A DNA stretch of 64,000 nucleotides from Kryptolebias marmoratus (GCF_001649575.2 NC_051431.1:13175868-13239867); one strand, 5' to 3'; positions 1-10,783 are shown, numbered from the stretch's first letter. Translations and numbers: made by a program. Notes: generated by a model not told the origin, from the sequence alone.

Positions 1-1374
1 GTGTGCACTTTGGTTCAGAAAGCTTTGATAGCTCCCCTAATCACAAAGAAAACAGCTGGAATTGGGGTTAGCGTCGGATTTGTGACGAGAATACAAATTT
101 CTCAGAAAAATACTGCTAAACAAGGGTGTTCTGCAACAGTCCCATGAATGGTGTTTGACAGCTTGGGAAACAAGTCAAACAAAAAGACTGGTATCTGTTC
201 TGAGAATCTGATTTGGGACAAAGGTAACAGAAACAAAATGTATTGACTGCAGCTGATCCATATTTGACTGTGGCACAGATCCTACTAAGTATTAAATGTT
301 GCTGAGACTACATTAGCTTTATTAGAGTTTATGAAATACTTTATACATGAAATATTTAAAGAAAGTGTATGGGAGACTTTTGCTGAGTACACAAGCTAGA
401 CACACCACATTCCTGTCCCCTGGTGTTATCTAAAGGGCCATCTCCTTAACTTGGAATTGTAGACCACTGAGCCATTTCACTAAAGCTGTTGGGGGTTAAA
501 AGTCTTATTAAACTCTATTTTGGTAGAAGTAGATGGTTCATTAGGCAGTTCGCTTACTGTAAATACAGATCTAAATCACAACAGGTTCATTTATCATTTC
601 AGATATGATCACTAACCCAATTACTGCTGCTGAAGACAAAGACGAAGCGATCATTTTTTTGCCTGTGCGTGCTTGCGGTTGTTTGTCTGCACTGTTAGCG
701 AAATAACATGAATGACTAAACAGATTTTACTGAAACATTCAGAAAGTAATCATAGGGCTGATATCTACAACCAGTTCCCTGTTGGAGTCAACCCAGTTTA
801 GGATGGCTGCCACAACTTATTTCATCTAGATAACATAAAAATGGCTATGACTTTTAAGGATTAACCAAAATGGCTACAACATGGTTATCTGTCAACAGAA
901 GATGATTTTAGTCTAAACATCAGGCATGAAAGGTGGCGGGTGATATGCATTCCTTCAAGGAATGCTAAGCCTTTAATTATTCCTTGGATTTTGACACCAT
1001 CTTGGAGCCAAAGAGAAGAGATCAGAAGTTTATATGAAACTACTTAGATTGCAAAGTTCTACAGTGAGAAAGACTGAAAGTCAACTAAACTGTCTTAACA
1101 GCTGAAAACCAGTTTTGCAACATTACAGCACAAACAAGTTCTGCACCTCAGCTCCTCCCACAGATTAGGAGTGTCCTGTCGCTTGGTTTGACTTTACAAC
1201 CAGCTGCCACTCATTATAATGTTCGTCTGTGTTCTGACTTTCTCTTTTCCTCAGCAAGACACAGACTCCTGCAGGGCTACTGACTGATATTGATGTGCAG
1301 GTTAAACCCTGTTTATGAGTGGGATTAAAGAGTGAGTGTGTCGCCAGGGCTTGTTTGAGAGGATCCTTGTACTC
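1..1374 (+). promoter_or_regulatory. ankk1 upstream region and 5' leader
   Basis: No coding region is seen here. A pyrimidine-rich tract followed by CAG ends at 1254 and looks like a splice acceptor, so 1255-1374 may be the 5' UTR part of the first coding exon, with a further noncoding exon upstream. A TATA-like TATAAT lies near 1216, but no promoter can be assigned. A six-codon upstream ORF runs 1315-1335 (ATG at 1315, TGA at 1333-1335). That same TGA is in frame with ankk1 and rules out a more 5' start within this exon. About 660-968 is a dispersed repeat copy listed separately. Confidence 0.4.
660..968 (+). mobile_element. Possible non-autonomous Helitron-like repeat, copy 1
   Basis: The copy shares blocks with copies near 17640-18248, 19255-19614 and 38580-38885: a GTTTGTCTG-type start, CATTCAGAAAGTAATCAT, GATGGCTGCCACAAC and CAACAGAAGATGATTTTAG. 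The 3' end is the 17-nt palindrome CATTCCTTCAAGGAATG (948-964) followed by CTAA. A terminal hairpin followed by CTRR is the Helitron 3' signature, but assignment to that class is inference because the 5' end is undefined and no RepHel protein is seen. Confidence 0.5.
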
Positions 1375-1559
1375 ATGGATTGCTGTGATGGATCTCCGGG
1401 ACAGTTCAGGGACTTCAGGAAGGTCGACTTTGAGGCTGATTGGATTAAGCTGTCAGAAGGCAGGTTTGGTCAGGTGTATCAAGTCAAACTCAAGTTCTGG
1501 CGGGAAAAATGTGTCCTAAAAACCTTTGACACAGATTTGTGTTCCAGCAATTGTTACAG
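1375..1559 (+). CDS. ankk1: ankk1 exon 1 (start, glycine loop, VAIK lysine)
   Basis: Encodes residues 1-61 and two bases of codon 62. The donor is ACAG|GTAAG. It carries the kinase N-lobe start: ADW at 21-23, SEGRFGQV and Lys49. The Kozak context of the ATG is weak at -3 (C) but has G at +4. Confidence 0.9.
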
Positions 1560-4500
1560 GTAAGAATTTTCATTGGTAAATGTCTTACAAGGTGCTCAAA
1601 GATATGATAAACTCTCTAGTAATTCTTTTGCACAGTGGCACGGTTTGATTTGAATTAAAGTGATAGTTCAGATAATCTGAAGAGAGGTTCTATAGAAAGG
1701 TTAAGAACGACTAGAAAAAAGATAATTTTCTGCTAAAATGCAGGCTGAATACTAGGTGCCTGAGTGACTTTGCTAAAATTTTGTTGAACAAGTTTAAACA
1801 AGCAGCGCAGAATTTAAAGTTAAAGCTAGCAAACGCAGTAGCTATAAATTAAAATTAACACAACAGTAGCCAAAACCTAAAGTTAGCAAAACTCTGGCAA
1901 GTAGCTGAAATTAGCACAACGTTAGCTGAAACCTTAACTTAAAATAGTGACTTAAAAGCTAGAACTAGTTAAAATAAAAGAATCCCATCTATTCCAATGC
2001 AATCAAAAACTGTTAACTAAAGTTCCATTTTAAATAAAAAGTATAAAAGTAATAATTACCAAAAGCCATAACACCCATCTCCTAAATAAGCTGAACATTT
2101 TGACATTTGACATATTTTGTTTTTGAGGTAGTTAGGTGCCAAAAACATGTACGAAAGAAACTATTAATGTCAGAAGGCGGGGAGATGGCGGCGAACCCAG
2201 AACACAGACTCATTACTTAAAAGAACGAAAATTACTTTATTAACTAAAATAACAAACAAAAAGGCTGGCGTGGCAGCAAAACAAACACTAACAAAATCCA
2301 AAAAGCAAGGAGCGAAGGCATAACTAGGAGGAACAAGAATGAACAGGCAAAGCGGAATGATCCAGTGAGGGGTGAAGGAGAATGACCGGTTCTTAAAGAC
2401 AGAGGATAATGAGGAAAATGGACACAGGTGAGTGAGAATGATTACAAGCAGGTGAAGATGGGCGTGGCAGACATAAATAGGAAATGTACTGGGGAGGTGG
2501 AAAGTGACAGGACATGAACACAGAAACTAACAGATAACCAGAAACAAAACAAGAGTTTACAAAACACTAAAAACCATGACAATTAACCTCAACAAGAAAA
2601 TCTGTCTAAATAACTATGCAATATCAAATTGAAACAATGGAAATATTTCCAAAGTAGATAAGATATTCACATGACATATGAATTATTTGAGTTTAGCAAT
2701 CCACTTTGGTCTTGATTCCTCTCAGACTGGCAAACTGAAGTTGTTAGAAATGTTATCTACTACAGGTAAGGTCATTTTTGTTCATAACCTTTCCACACAA
2801 CTTCACTTAAAAAGACATGAGGTTTTGCTTTGCCTCAGGAAGTTTAATCATTAAATATTATATTGGCTAAAATAATATGTTTCCAATCCAGTGTGTCTGC
2901 TCATTATTATTATTTTTATTTTCCATCACAGGAAAATGGCAGATGAGGTGTCCAACATAGCCAAACTAAAGTTCAAGTACATTATGTCCATTTATGGACT
3001 TTGCAATGAAGCAACTGCTGTTGTGATGGAGTACATGAGCAATGGATCCCTGAACAATCTCCTCACCAGTCACACTTTGATGTGGCCAAAGAAGTTTCAG
3101 ATGGTTCATGAAGTCTCCATGGGCATGAGTTTCCTCCACAGCATGGAACCTCCACTACTCCATCTTAACCTCAAAACATCCAATATCCTACTAGATGAGC
3201 ATCTTCATGCTAAGGTCATTAAAACTTTAACAGCGTACAGTGATACATGTTAATATGACATGAAATCCTCAGAAATTTGCATGTTTTTTTTCCCCACCCT
3301 TTTCAGATTTCAGATTTCAGTATCATTCAGTGGGAAGAAGGCATGAGTAGGACAACGTTCATGGAGCATCTGACGGCCAGAGGTAACATAAGTTACATTC
3401 CTCCAGAGACCTTTACACAGGAACCCGGTCCACCAGGAACTGCATTCGATGTTTACAGGTGATTTCCTGGGAGCGTCTTTGAAAAAACACACAATCGGAA
3501 TTGCTGCATTACCTTTTTGTGATTCAGTGCACAACTCCAACTTCACACAGTGCAACCTTGCTCTGTTCTGTATTCTCTATGTTCCACAAGTCATGGACAC
3601 ATTGCAACTTCTCTCTGATCTAACCCGCTTTCTTGCCCTTTTATAATATCAATATTTTATTTGACGACAACAAGAAACAGGTAACTTTTTCTGCTGTGTA
3701 CGAGAGAGGAAGCTTCAAAGTCACTAAATGCACAGCAAGCTAAATCAAAACCTTATGACTTAAGAGCCTCTTCCTGCTTTGATCTGCAGCTTTGGGATTG
3801 TGATGTGGGAGATACTGACACAGCAGAAACCATATGCAGGTAAGAAGAAATGGAACATGTGTTATGTTACAACCCAACAGAAATAAGTTACAAAATGTTC
3901 TGTAGATAATCCAATTTGATTAGAACCTGGTTCTATTTTCTGCACAGTGTCCTGTGAAGACTTTTGACATGAATGAGTTATATATGGAAATAAATTGAAC
4001 TGAATTGAATTTAGGCAGCAACTGACATGTTTTTTTGTGCGTTACAGGCTGCAGTGTGACAACAGTACTCTTGCAGGTGTCAAAAGGGAAGAGACCCTGC
4101 CTGGAAAGGATTCCCGATCACAGGCCCCAGAAGTGCGATCAGCTGATCAGCATCATGGAACAATGCTGGGACAGGGATCCCTGGAAGAGGCCAGAGTTTT
4201 CAGGTCCAAAATGCTAACTCAAACAAACAAACAAAAAAAGTTTTATAAAAAAGACTTAATGTAACTAGAAATTCTCATGAATTCAAAAACTTTTAAAGCT
4301 GTTTAATCAAATTTCCAGATTTTAGGGCTTTGTTTCCACAGGGTTTAATTATATTGTTTATAGTTAACAAAAGGTAGCATTTTTCATGCATTATTTTCAT
4401 TCTCATAGAAAAAGCTGATGTGCTAATTTGTGATGTTTCCCAAAAAAACATTTACCATAATTATAAAACAATTTCCCTGTAATTCATGCGTAATCATATT

Positions 4501-7500
4501 GTTTTGATGCAATTAGAAGACAGTCCCAGTTGGATTTTTTAGCTGCACCTTACGTAATACTTCTATTTTAAATTAAGTGTTTTAACAGTCCTGTCTTGAT
4601 GTTTTGTTTGCAGACACATTGAAGAAAATAGACGTCTTGAAGATCCCAGGACCAAGCCACTATTACCAAAATAGTGACATGAAAGAGAAATCTAATTATT
4701 CGAGGCAGATCGCCACCAACCATGAAGTTAGTTCTGCTTGATGCTCTTATTTGTTGTTGCTGTGGTATGTCTAGTTGGTATCATGGTCTGTAGTTTCTGT
4801 GCTTCAGGGTCTGTTTCACTGTTAATCTTTCTGCTTTCACACACCTGACACAAAATCCCAATTATCACAACAGAAGTTTATGATATTTTTTAGCAAGTGT
4901 TTGTTTAAAATAAGCTATTAATAATAGCAATTCAGGTGTGAACGATTAAAAGAGCCCTTGAACATGTATGCTTTTACAGTGAAAATTATATATTTTTTTG
5001 CTCTGTCATTCCTTCATTAGATCACATTGCCTGAGATGCCTGACCTTTCTTCAGGTGAGCACATACAAGAAAGGTAAAAAAGTTTATTTTGAGTTTTCTT
5101 TTCATCTGGTATTAGTTTCATTGGTGCACTCCAGAAAGGGGGTTTAGGTAACTCTGAGTTTCTCTTGAGTAACTCTTGAGCTACTTTTCAGTTCCAAAAC
5201 AGCTGATTACAAGAAGGTTCATTAACACACAGTCAAGAGCATGCATGTGCACTGTAAAAACCCATCATCAACCCATCAGCTCTGGTACGTCTATTAACTA
5301 TGACAAATTCAAAAAATATACAGAGATCTGGGCTATTTTTAAATACCAAGTATGCTAAGTATGCATTTACCAAGTATTCACGGACCCAATGCAATAGAAC
5401 AGAGGTATTGTCACTACTTAGCTAAGCTTTTTAGTCTAGCCAAGAGCTGTATTTCAAGTAAACTGTTTTTAATAATAATTTGATTTTCAGTTTTCCCTCC
5501 ATTTCTGTCCGTCTTCTTTCCTGACATTCATTTTTAGGTATCCAAAAAGTTACTTGCATCTAGACCCTACTTTCTGCCTGGTTTTTGAGTTGTTACTAAC
5601 CCTGACAAGAAATTTATGGAATGCAATGTAATGATTTGTGCTTGAGGACATAAGTTATTTATTTTTTACATAAACAGACACAACCCTGGTAAAAAGGTAA
5701 AATAAAACAGTCTCAAACCCTTAACAAAGCAAATGTTTGAGTTTTAACTAATAAAAAAGTGTTTGTATTTTCAGGGTGGTTTGAGGTTCATGTTCATCTT
5801 CCCTCTAATCCAGTACTGATTAAATTTTTTCTTTCTGTGTTTTCATTTGCTGTTTTATTAAGTTTACACATGCGCTGCCATGTGGTTGGGCTTTAATAAT
5901 TAAACTGTAATCAGTCAGATTAAAGTGTTTTTTGTGAAATTAAATTAGTTTTAACATTGACAGTGTCTTGCCTGGGAAACTGGATGATAAAATAGACCCT
6001 CATAAAATCAGGAACTTGTTTTTTCTAGCTTACTTAGAGCAGGACTTCTATCTTCAAAAAGCATAAATGAAGTGTTGTTATAGACTGATATTGACTATTT
6101 TATCCTCTGTCACTACTTACATAAGCGCGCAGCTTTTTGCAATAAAACCAGGAGAGCTAACTTTAAGAAAAAAGAAAAAAGCAGTTATTGAAAGAAGTTC
6201 AACACACTCTGTTTTGCATTTCTGGCCTTTCTTTTCATTTTACAGATGACCAAGAAGCAAGCAACGGCCTTCTGTTTCTGCTTTCCAAAAAGGACTTCAG
6301 TAGTTTCAGGCAGACTGTGAAACGAGAGCATGTAGACACACAGTTTTCAGGCCAAAAGAGTCTCCTTCACTACACGGTAGCCAGCGGAGATTTGGAAAGT
6401 GTCAAGCATGTCCTGAGTCTGGGTGCTGAGGTCAACTGTGCAACGGCCAGAGGTTACACTCCACTTATTATTGCTGTTCTGCAAAGGTCAGTATAAAAAT
6501 ATGCTCAAAATCTGTTTTATGTGCAACACAGAGAAGAGTTGTTGTTAGTGTTTGAGTTTGTTGACATTTTGTGAAGTGTAATTATGAATTACTTACATAA
6601 TGCTAGTTATATTTTCTCTCAGAGACCTTGATAAGAGTAGAACACCACTCTTTATTTTATTTTTTTGATGACCCGATGCAAATTACATTTAGTTTAGCTT
6701 TGTATGATGTAACCGGGACATTAGAAATGATCACACATCTTCCACATTTATTTTTGGAAACATCTTTATTTCATTGGACCTCCTTGTGGGTGTGTGTATA
6801 TATATGTGTGTGTGTGTGTAAATTTTGGTTTATTCATTAGAAAAAAGTTATTTAGGTGTCTTTTTGACTCAAAAGTTTGTTGCAAGAAAAAATGGACATG
6901 CAGTTTAGAAACAGTAATTGTTTCATTGTTTCTTTTTTGCAGTTTTTGTTTGTGAGAAGCAACAAAAAATAAGTCTTTAAATGATGACGTTTGTCCAGTC
7001 CAACTGTGGTCAGGAAAGGGTTTACTGTTTTCCGAGTTTTTCTCTGTCTCTCAGTTGTAAAGCATCAACTGGACTTATTTCCTGACTGAATCTAAGGATC
7101 TTGTTCATGTGGTTAAAAATTATCTGGGATATAAGAGATTAGATTTTCAATCCATGTTAGCTGGAGAGCTTGGAGTTTGCTAAAGGAAAAAAAAAGCAAA
7201 ACAAGAAAACCCTGGCTGTAGGTTTTTATCCACTGTAAAGATATGAGATATTAATATCCTTTAAAGTCTTATTGAACAAAAGAAACCTCTTTTCCAACAG
7301 GCTTTATGATATCATCCTTTTGTTATTGGAACATGGAGCAGATAAAATGCAGGGGGATGAAGACCAGTGGATGCCACTACATTTTGCTGCTCAGAACGGT
7401 GATGATCGGTGTATCCGTCTCCTCTTGGACAAAGGAGCTTCGGCAGATCCCCAGGAAAAAGACGGATGGTTGCCCCTCCACCTGGCCTGCCAGAATGGCC

Positions 7501-8342
7501 ATGAAACAGTGGTGCGCCTGCTGCTTTCACGACTGGTGAAGGAGGTGAATGTAGATCAAGAGGAGAAACTGGGCAGGACGCCGCTCCACCTTGCCTCTTC
7601 CTACGGGAATCTTAATATCGTCAAGCTTCTCCTTGCTCACAAAGCAAATCCGAATGCTACTGACAGATCTCTTTCCACCGCTCTTCACTTATCCGCCGAA
7701 CAAGGCCACAATCGCATAGTCAGACAGTTGTTGAAAAGCGGGGTGAATGTTGACAGTGCAGACAGCAGAGGACACACGCCGCTTCACTTGGCTGCTCTGA
7801 ATGGTCATGCAGGTATATGCAGGCAGCTGTTAACCAGCGGGGCCAACCCAGAGTCCAAGTCCCTCCAGGAGTGGACCCCCCTGCACCTGGCTGCTCAGAG
7901 AGGACATGAAGCTGTAGTGGTTCAGCTGGAGAGTCTTGGTGCTCTTGTGAACTCGAAAGGCCAAAATGGATGGACTCCGCTGCACCTCGCCTGCAACCAA
8001 TGTCAGCCGGAAGTGGTGGCAAAGCTCCTGTCAGCCAAAGCGGACCCAAACATCAAAGAGGACAGCAATGGGTGGACGCCTCTTCACGTAGCCTGTACAA
8101 ATTTTTGCTTCCCATGTGTTCTTCATCTGGTGTTATACAAAGCAGATGTTAATGCGGTAAACTCAGAAAAGGCCACACCTCTACACCTAGCTGCTCAGCA
8201 CGGCTGTGTGCCCACCGTAAAGACCCTGCTGCTGAACAGAGCAGACAGGGCGCTGCAAGACTCTTCTGGATCCACAGCTCTGGATGTGGCGAAACAGTGT
8301 GAAGAATGGGAAATAGTGAAAATACTGGAAAAGGATAGCTAA
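1375..8342 (+). CDS. ankk1: Ankyrin repeat and kinase domain-containing protein 1 (nine exons, 751 aa)
   Basis: Joining 1375-1559, 2932-3214, 3307-3458, 3790-3839, 4048-4203, 4614-4726, 5021-5054, 6246-6486 and 7301-8342 gives 2256 nt, 751 residues plus TAA, close to human ANKK1 (765 aa). All introns are GT-AG and phases agree. Residues 17-275 form a RIP-kinase-like domain: glycine loop SEGRFGQV (27-34), Lys49 (VAIK position), candidate helix-C Glu67, catalytic loop HLNLKTSN (139-146), DFS (159-161), YIPPE in the activation segment, and Trp213, Arg271 and Pro272 in the C-lobe. Residues 276-362 are a linker and 363-751 about twelve ankyrin repeats. Two points are odd: the catalytic HxD aspartate is Asn141, and the DFG glycine is Ser161, so phosphotransfer may be weak or absent. 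The family is cytosolic and RIPK4-like; human ANKK1's substrates are poorly defined. The ATG at 1375 is the only in-frame Met codon after the TGA at 1333. Neighbour drd2 is convergent. Confidence 0.95.
1780..1985. repeat. Degenerate tandem repeat of AGCTAAA / TTAGCA words
   Basis: The words AGCTAG, GTAGCTA, GTTAGCA and TTAGCTGA recur every 15-30 nt with no coding potential. Similar GCTAAA-rich quasi-tandem tracts are common in fish introns. Period and copy number are too degraded to state. Confidence 0.5.
2168..2581 (-). mobile_element. Solo LTR with 5-bp target-site duplication
   Basis: Bounded by TGTCA at 2168 and TGACA at 2581, flanked on both sides by ATTAA (2163-2167 and 2582-2586). This is the TG...CA structure with a 5-bp duplication expected of an LTR retroelement. 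In minus orientation it has a TATTTATG TATA-like box mid-element and an AATAAA signal (TTAATAAAG) about 80 nt before the end, so it reads as U3-R-U5. No internal coding sequence remains, indicating LTR-LTR recombination. It lies antisense inside ankk1 intron 1. Confidence 0.8.
2688..2822 (-). mobile_element. End fragment of dispersed MITE-like family (GGAAAGGTTATGAAC family)
   Basis: On the minus strand it reads TTTAAGTGAAGTTGTGTGGAA, then AGGTTATGAACA and ACCTTACCTGTAGTAGATA, and continues into CAACTTCAGTTTG and ACCAAAGTGGATTGCT. The same blocks occur near 9915, 23130, 40205, 55419 and 60115-60740. Confidence 0.6.
2932..3214 (+). CDS. ankk1: ankk1 exon 2 (helix C to catalytic loop)
   Basis: Encodes residues 62-156. 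The acceptor is CATCACAG and the donor AAG|GTCATT, weak at +3. It contains Glu67, the hinge region VVMEYMSNGSL (92-102) and catalytic loop HLNLKTSN, where Asn141 replaces the HxD aspartate (codon AAC at the expected GAC/GAT). Lys143 and Asn146 are kept. Confidence 0.93.
3307..3458 (+). CDS. ankk1: ankk1 exon 3 (DFS motif, activation segment)
   Basis: Encodes residues 157-206 plus two bases. It starts ISDFS, with Asp159 kept and the DFG glycine changed to Ser161, and continues to the P+1 region ISYIPPE. The acceptor lies in a short TTTCAGA tandem, giving alternative AG choices at 3306, 3313 and 3320. Only 3306 keeps the frame and the motif. Confidence 0.92.
3790..3839 (+). CDS. ankk1: ankk1 exon 4 (50 nt)
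   Basis: Encodes residues 207-223 (SFGIVMWEILTQQKPYA) with split codons at both ends, corresponding to helix F of the kinase domain. Acceptor CTGCAG and donor GCAG|GTAAG are good. It is too short to stand out as an ORF and was found by motif and phase continuity. Confidence 0.92.
4048..4203 (+). CDS. ankk1: ankk1 exon 5 (kinase C-lobe end)
   Basis: Encodes residues 224-275, including the kinase C-lobe block CWDRDPWKRP (263-272). The donor is TCAG|GTCCAA, which is weak at positions +3 to +6. It is chosen because it joins exon 6 in phase and yields FSDTLKKID, the expected helix I end. Confidence 0.88.
4614..4726 (+). CDS. ankk1: ankk1 exon 6 (linker)
   Basis: Encodes residues 276-313 of the kinase-ankyrin linker, which is hydrophilic. 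Acceptor TTTGCAG, donor GAA|GTTAGT, ending in phase 0. Sequence similarity cannot support this exon strongly; phase and splice sites do. Confidence 0.75.
5021..5054 (+). CDS. ankk1: ankk1 exon 7 (34-nt microexon, linker)
   Basis: Encodes residues 314-324 (ITLPEMPDLSS) plus one base, between acceptor TTCATTAG and donor TCAG|GTGAGC. An exon of length 3n+1 is needed here because exon 6 ends in phase 0 and exon 8 starts in phase 1. The exact choice is an inference. Confidence 0.6.
5055..6245 (+). other. ankk1 intron 7
   Basis: A 1191-nt AT-rich intron. I see no exon, clear transposon or structured repeat in it. Confidence 0.5.
6246..6486 (+). CDS. ankk1: ankk1 exon 8 (first ankyrin repeats)
   Basis: Encodes residues 325-404 plus two bases, with the first ankyrin repeat from SLLHYTVASGD and the start of the second (GYTPLIIAV). 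Acceptor TTTTACAG, donor AAAG|GTCAGT. Confidence 0.92.
6487..7300 (+). other. ankk1 intron 8
   Basis: An 814-nt intron with a short mixed TG/TA microsatellite at about 6788-6822. Nothing else is recognised. Confidence 0.5.
6788..6822. repeat. TG/TA microsatellite
   Basis: Interrupted GTGTGTGTATATATATGTGT run in ankk1 intron 8. Confidence 0.85.
7301..8342 (+). CDS. ankk1: ankk1 exon 9 (ankyrin repeats, stop)
   Basis: Encodes residues 405-751 and TAA (8340-8342). The single large exon carries about ten ankyrin repeats with repeated TPLHLA cores, as in RIPK4 and mammalian ANKK1 terminal exons. It ends EIVKILEKDS. The acceptor is TTTCCAACAG. Confidence 0.97.
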
Positions 8343-9914
8343 AGCAACTGTTCAGACCTTTTGAAGTGAGTTTCTGCGGAAAGGCTATAAATAATAACTT
8401 AGCCTTTTGAACAACCTAAATGTGGAGAAATGAAAAAGCTGATACCTAATCCAAACTAAACTACTAATCTCTAAACTTTTACAAAGCTACATGAAAATGA
8501 TACAGTATTTTTAAATCTTAAATTGATGTCAATTTCACATTACATGGTCATTCATAGAAATTTTACAATTATTTTTGGGTATTTGCTCCTTCAGTGTTGC
8601 TTAGTGGTACTTATTGGAAGAATATTATATTTATCCAAAAAGAATACTTAAACAAATAACTAGTATCGTCTCCTTTTTTGAGTCAGGCCTTTGTTAAGCA
8701 ATTTAAAGCAGGATATTAAATATTTTTGAACAACACCTACGTTTTGCAGCACTAGATTGTTATACTTGTTATTAATTTAAAAACCTAAATTGAAAGTGGC
8801 AATAAAAACAGTTTGCTTTATATTGATTGTCCAGCATACAAAAGATAAACAAAATTTAATACAATGGTTAAAAACATCTATTACTTGATTTTATTTTGTC
8901 AATATTCCACAGCCAAACAAAACCCTGCCATTTATGCCATATCTGGTAGTTGAAATGAAAATAATTCCTTTAAAACCTGCTGTTAAATCTGACAAGAATA
9001 TTATAGTGACACAGGAAAGTGAGCCAACATATTGGGGTCAGAATCAGGTGAAGTAGATTATAATGACAAAACATATTGATTGTCCTCCTTAAATCACCTT
9101 GCCTTTGTGCCTCCTGTGTGAGCTGCCATCATAGATGAAGGGTGAAAATTACAGGGGAAAAAAACTATTTTTGTAATAACTTTGAGCTTTCATTTGATAT
9201 AAAAGTCTGTGTTTTTTTGTTTGTTTGTTTATCTACATAGTTAAACCAAATTTGACCGACATAAACTTGGCATTTTTAAACCAAATTTTCCAACATACAG
9301 TATATCTATTGTTTTCTCCATGACAAGGCAAGATAATTATCAGTCATTCCCTACAGAATGATGGCGGCGTTATCCGGCTTTTGCCATGCTCATTTAGCAC
9401 ACTGACATCCTATTAAACTTAAATGAAATGCATGGATTCAGGAGCAGTATTGACCTGCGCTTTCAAAGGATTTTCCCTGGAACCACGAGAGACTGACTCT
9501 GATGGAGAACTGAGGGTTGAACCCAATCAAATTACTGTAAATGAAAAGTGCAGAGGTAAACTGGGCTCAGTCTGAGCTTTGGATGTTCTCGGTTGCTGAG
9601 TGAAATGTATACTGTGTTGTATTGAAGGTGATATTTTATTTTAAAATAATCACTTATTTTTTCACGTCTGACTCTTTCAGTTACCTTGATTGGTTTGACT
9701 TTCAGGTATTATTTAATGTTTGTAATAAAACAACATGAAGCCATTAAACCTCTTTTAATGTTTTAAAAATAAAGCCATTGACAAAGAGACTGCTTACTGT
9801 GTATTGAACCTTTTCTCCTTAGGGGTAAAAATTAAACTGTATTGTTTTCTTGAGCAATATTTATTAACAAGAACCCACTAAAACATTAGTAAGTGCATTA
9901 AAGCAATATAGTAG
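8343..9914 (+). other. ankk1 3' flank / 3' UTR
   Basis: No coding sequence. Candidate AATAAA signals lie at 8801-8806, 9724-9729 and 9768-9773; the first would give a 3' UTR of roughly 480 nt. A 35-nt stretch at about 8364-8400 resembles the GGAAAGGTTAT repeat family. The true transcript end cannot be fixed from sequence alone. Confidence 0.4.
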
Positions 9915-10240
9915 TTGAGATTTTTTTAAGTTGACTTCTGTGGAAAGGTTAAAAACAATTAATATCTTACCAGTTGTAGATGGATCTTTGAGTAGGGTGA
10001 AATAGAGTTTAGTTCTAGCATTCTGAGCCGGGCCAAAACAGTTCAGATCTCAAAGATTTTGTAGTAGGTCATGGGATCTCTAGTGTATAAACCTTTGCAC
10101 TGCTGTCAATTTCACATGACATGACTATTCTGGCAGAGAAATTATATCCTGCTGGAAGTGGCCCAGAAAACTTAAGATAAATACAAAAGTTTTTGTAGAC
10201 TTTGTATTTAGTTCTGCACTGCAGACAAACTTCAGACCTG
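9915..10240 (+). mobile_element. GGAAAGGTTAT MITE-like family copy
   Basis: It begins TTTTTTTAAGTTGACTTCTG, then TGGAAAGGTTAAAAACAATT and TAATATCTTACCAGTTGTAG. It continues into TATAAACCTTTGCACTGCTG and TCAATTTCACATGAC, which match (inverted) the inner part of the copies near 22195 and 55180. Confidence 0.55.
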
Positions 10241-10429
10241 AAATTTTTTGATTCATTTATGTTCTGTTTGTACCTTACCAGTGGCATCAGCTGTTTGTTT
10301 TGTGCTGCTCTGGTTTGTTTCATTTATTTAACTATTCATTTAATTTTCAAGGTTTTTTTCTGATGAACTACTGCTTGTCTGGGATTTAACTCAGTGAGGT
10401 GGGTCTGCTTGCATATCTCCAGGTGAATC

Positions 10430-10783
10430 AGAGTTGGGTCTGCACCAAAAGTGAGGCTTCACTTGTCATCAGTCACGTGATTTCAGGGAGGCTGAAGCAA
10501 GCCTGGAAGCCGGGCTTCATTTGAAATTGGCCTTCCTGCTCTGAGCGTGACTTGAAGCTTTGGTTTAATTGGCCCATCTCTGAGGGAAAGTACTGAGAAG
10601 TGGCAAGGAACATGGGCAGGAAACAGAACATGAAGAAAACATCACAATGAAAACACAAGTAACAACACTAAACACAAGACTTACAAAGCACAGAAATCAT
10701 GATCACAAAGCGAAAAGAAAAAAAAAACTAACAATAAAAGCAAAAAGAGCTATAAGAAATAAACAAAAAAACAGATCCTGACA
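10430..10783 (-). mobile_element. LTR-like fragment ending TGACA, with hAT-like GAAGC-rich insert
   Basis: Read from 10783 on the minus strand it starts TGTCAGGATCTG and continues T-rich with CATGTTCTGTTTCCTGCCC, like the 5' halves of fish TG...CA LTRs. The AATAAA-bearing U5 half is not found. About 10440-10575 has GAAGC-rich words (GGCTGAAGCAAGCCTGGAAG) typical of a fish hAT family. No target duplication was found. Confidence 0.35.

Larger units (their letters stand above)
1560..2931 (+). other. ankk1 intron 1
   Basis: This 1372-nt intron holds no exon that I can support. About 1780-1985 is a degenerate short-period repeat built on GCTAAA and TTAGC words. A complete solo LTR lies at 2168-2581, and the end of a dispersed MITE-like repeat at about 2688-2822. 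Confidence 0.6.

Noticed and set aside
7720..8049. Minus-strand frame in ankk1 exon 9
   Set aside because: Antisense shadow of the ankyrin repeats.
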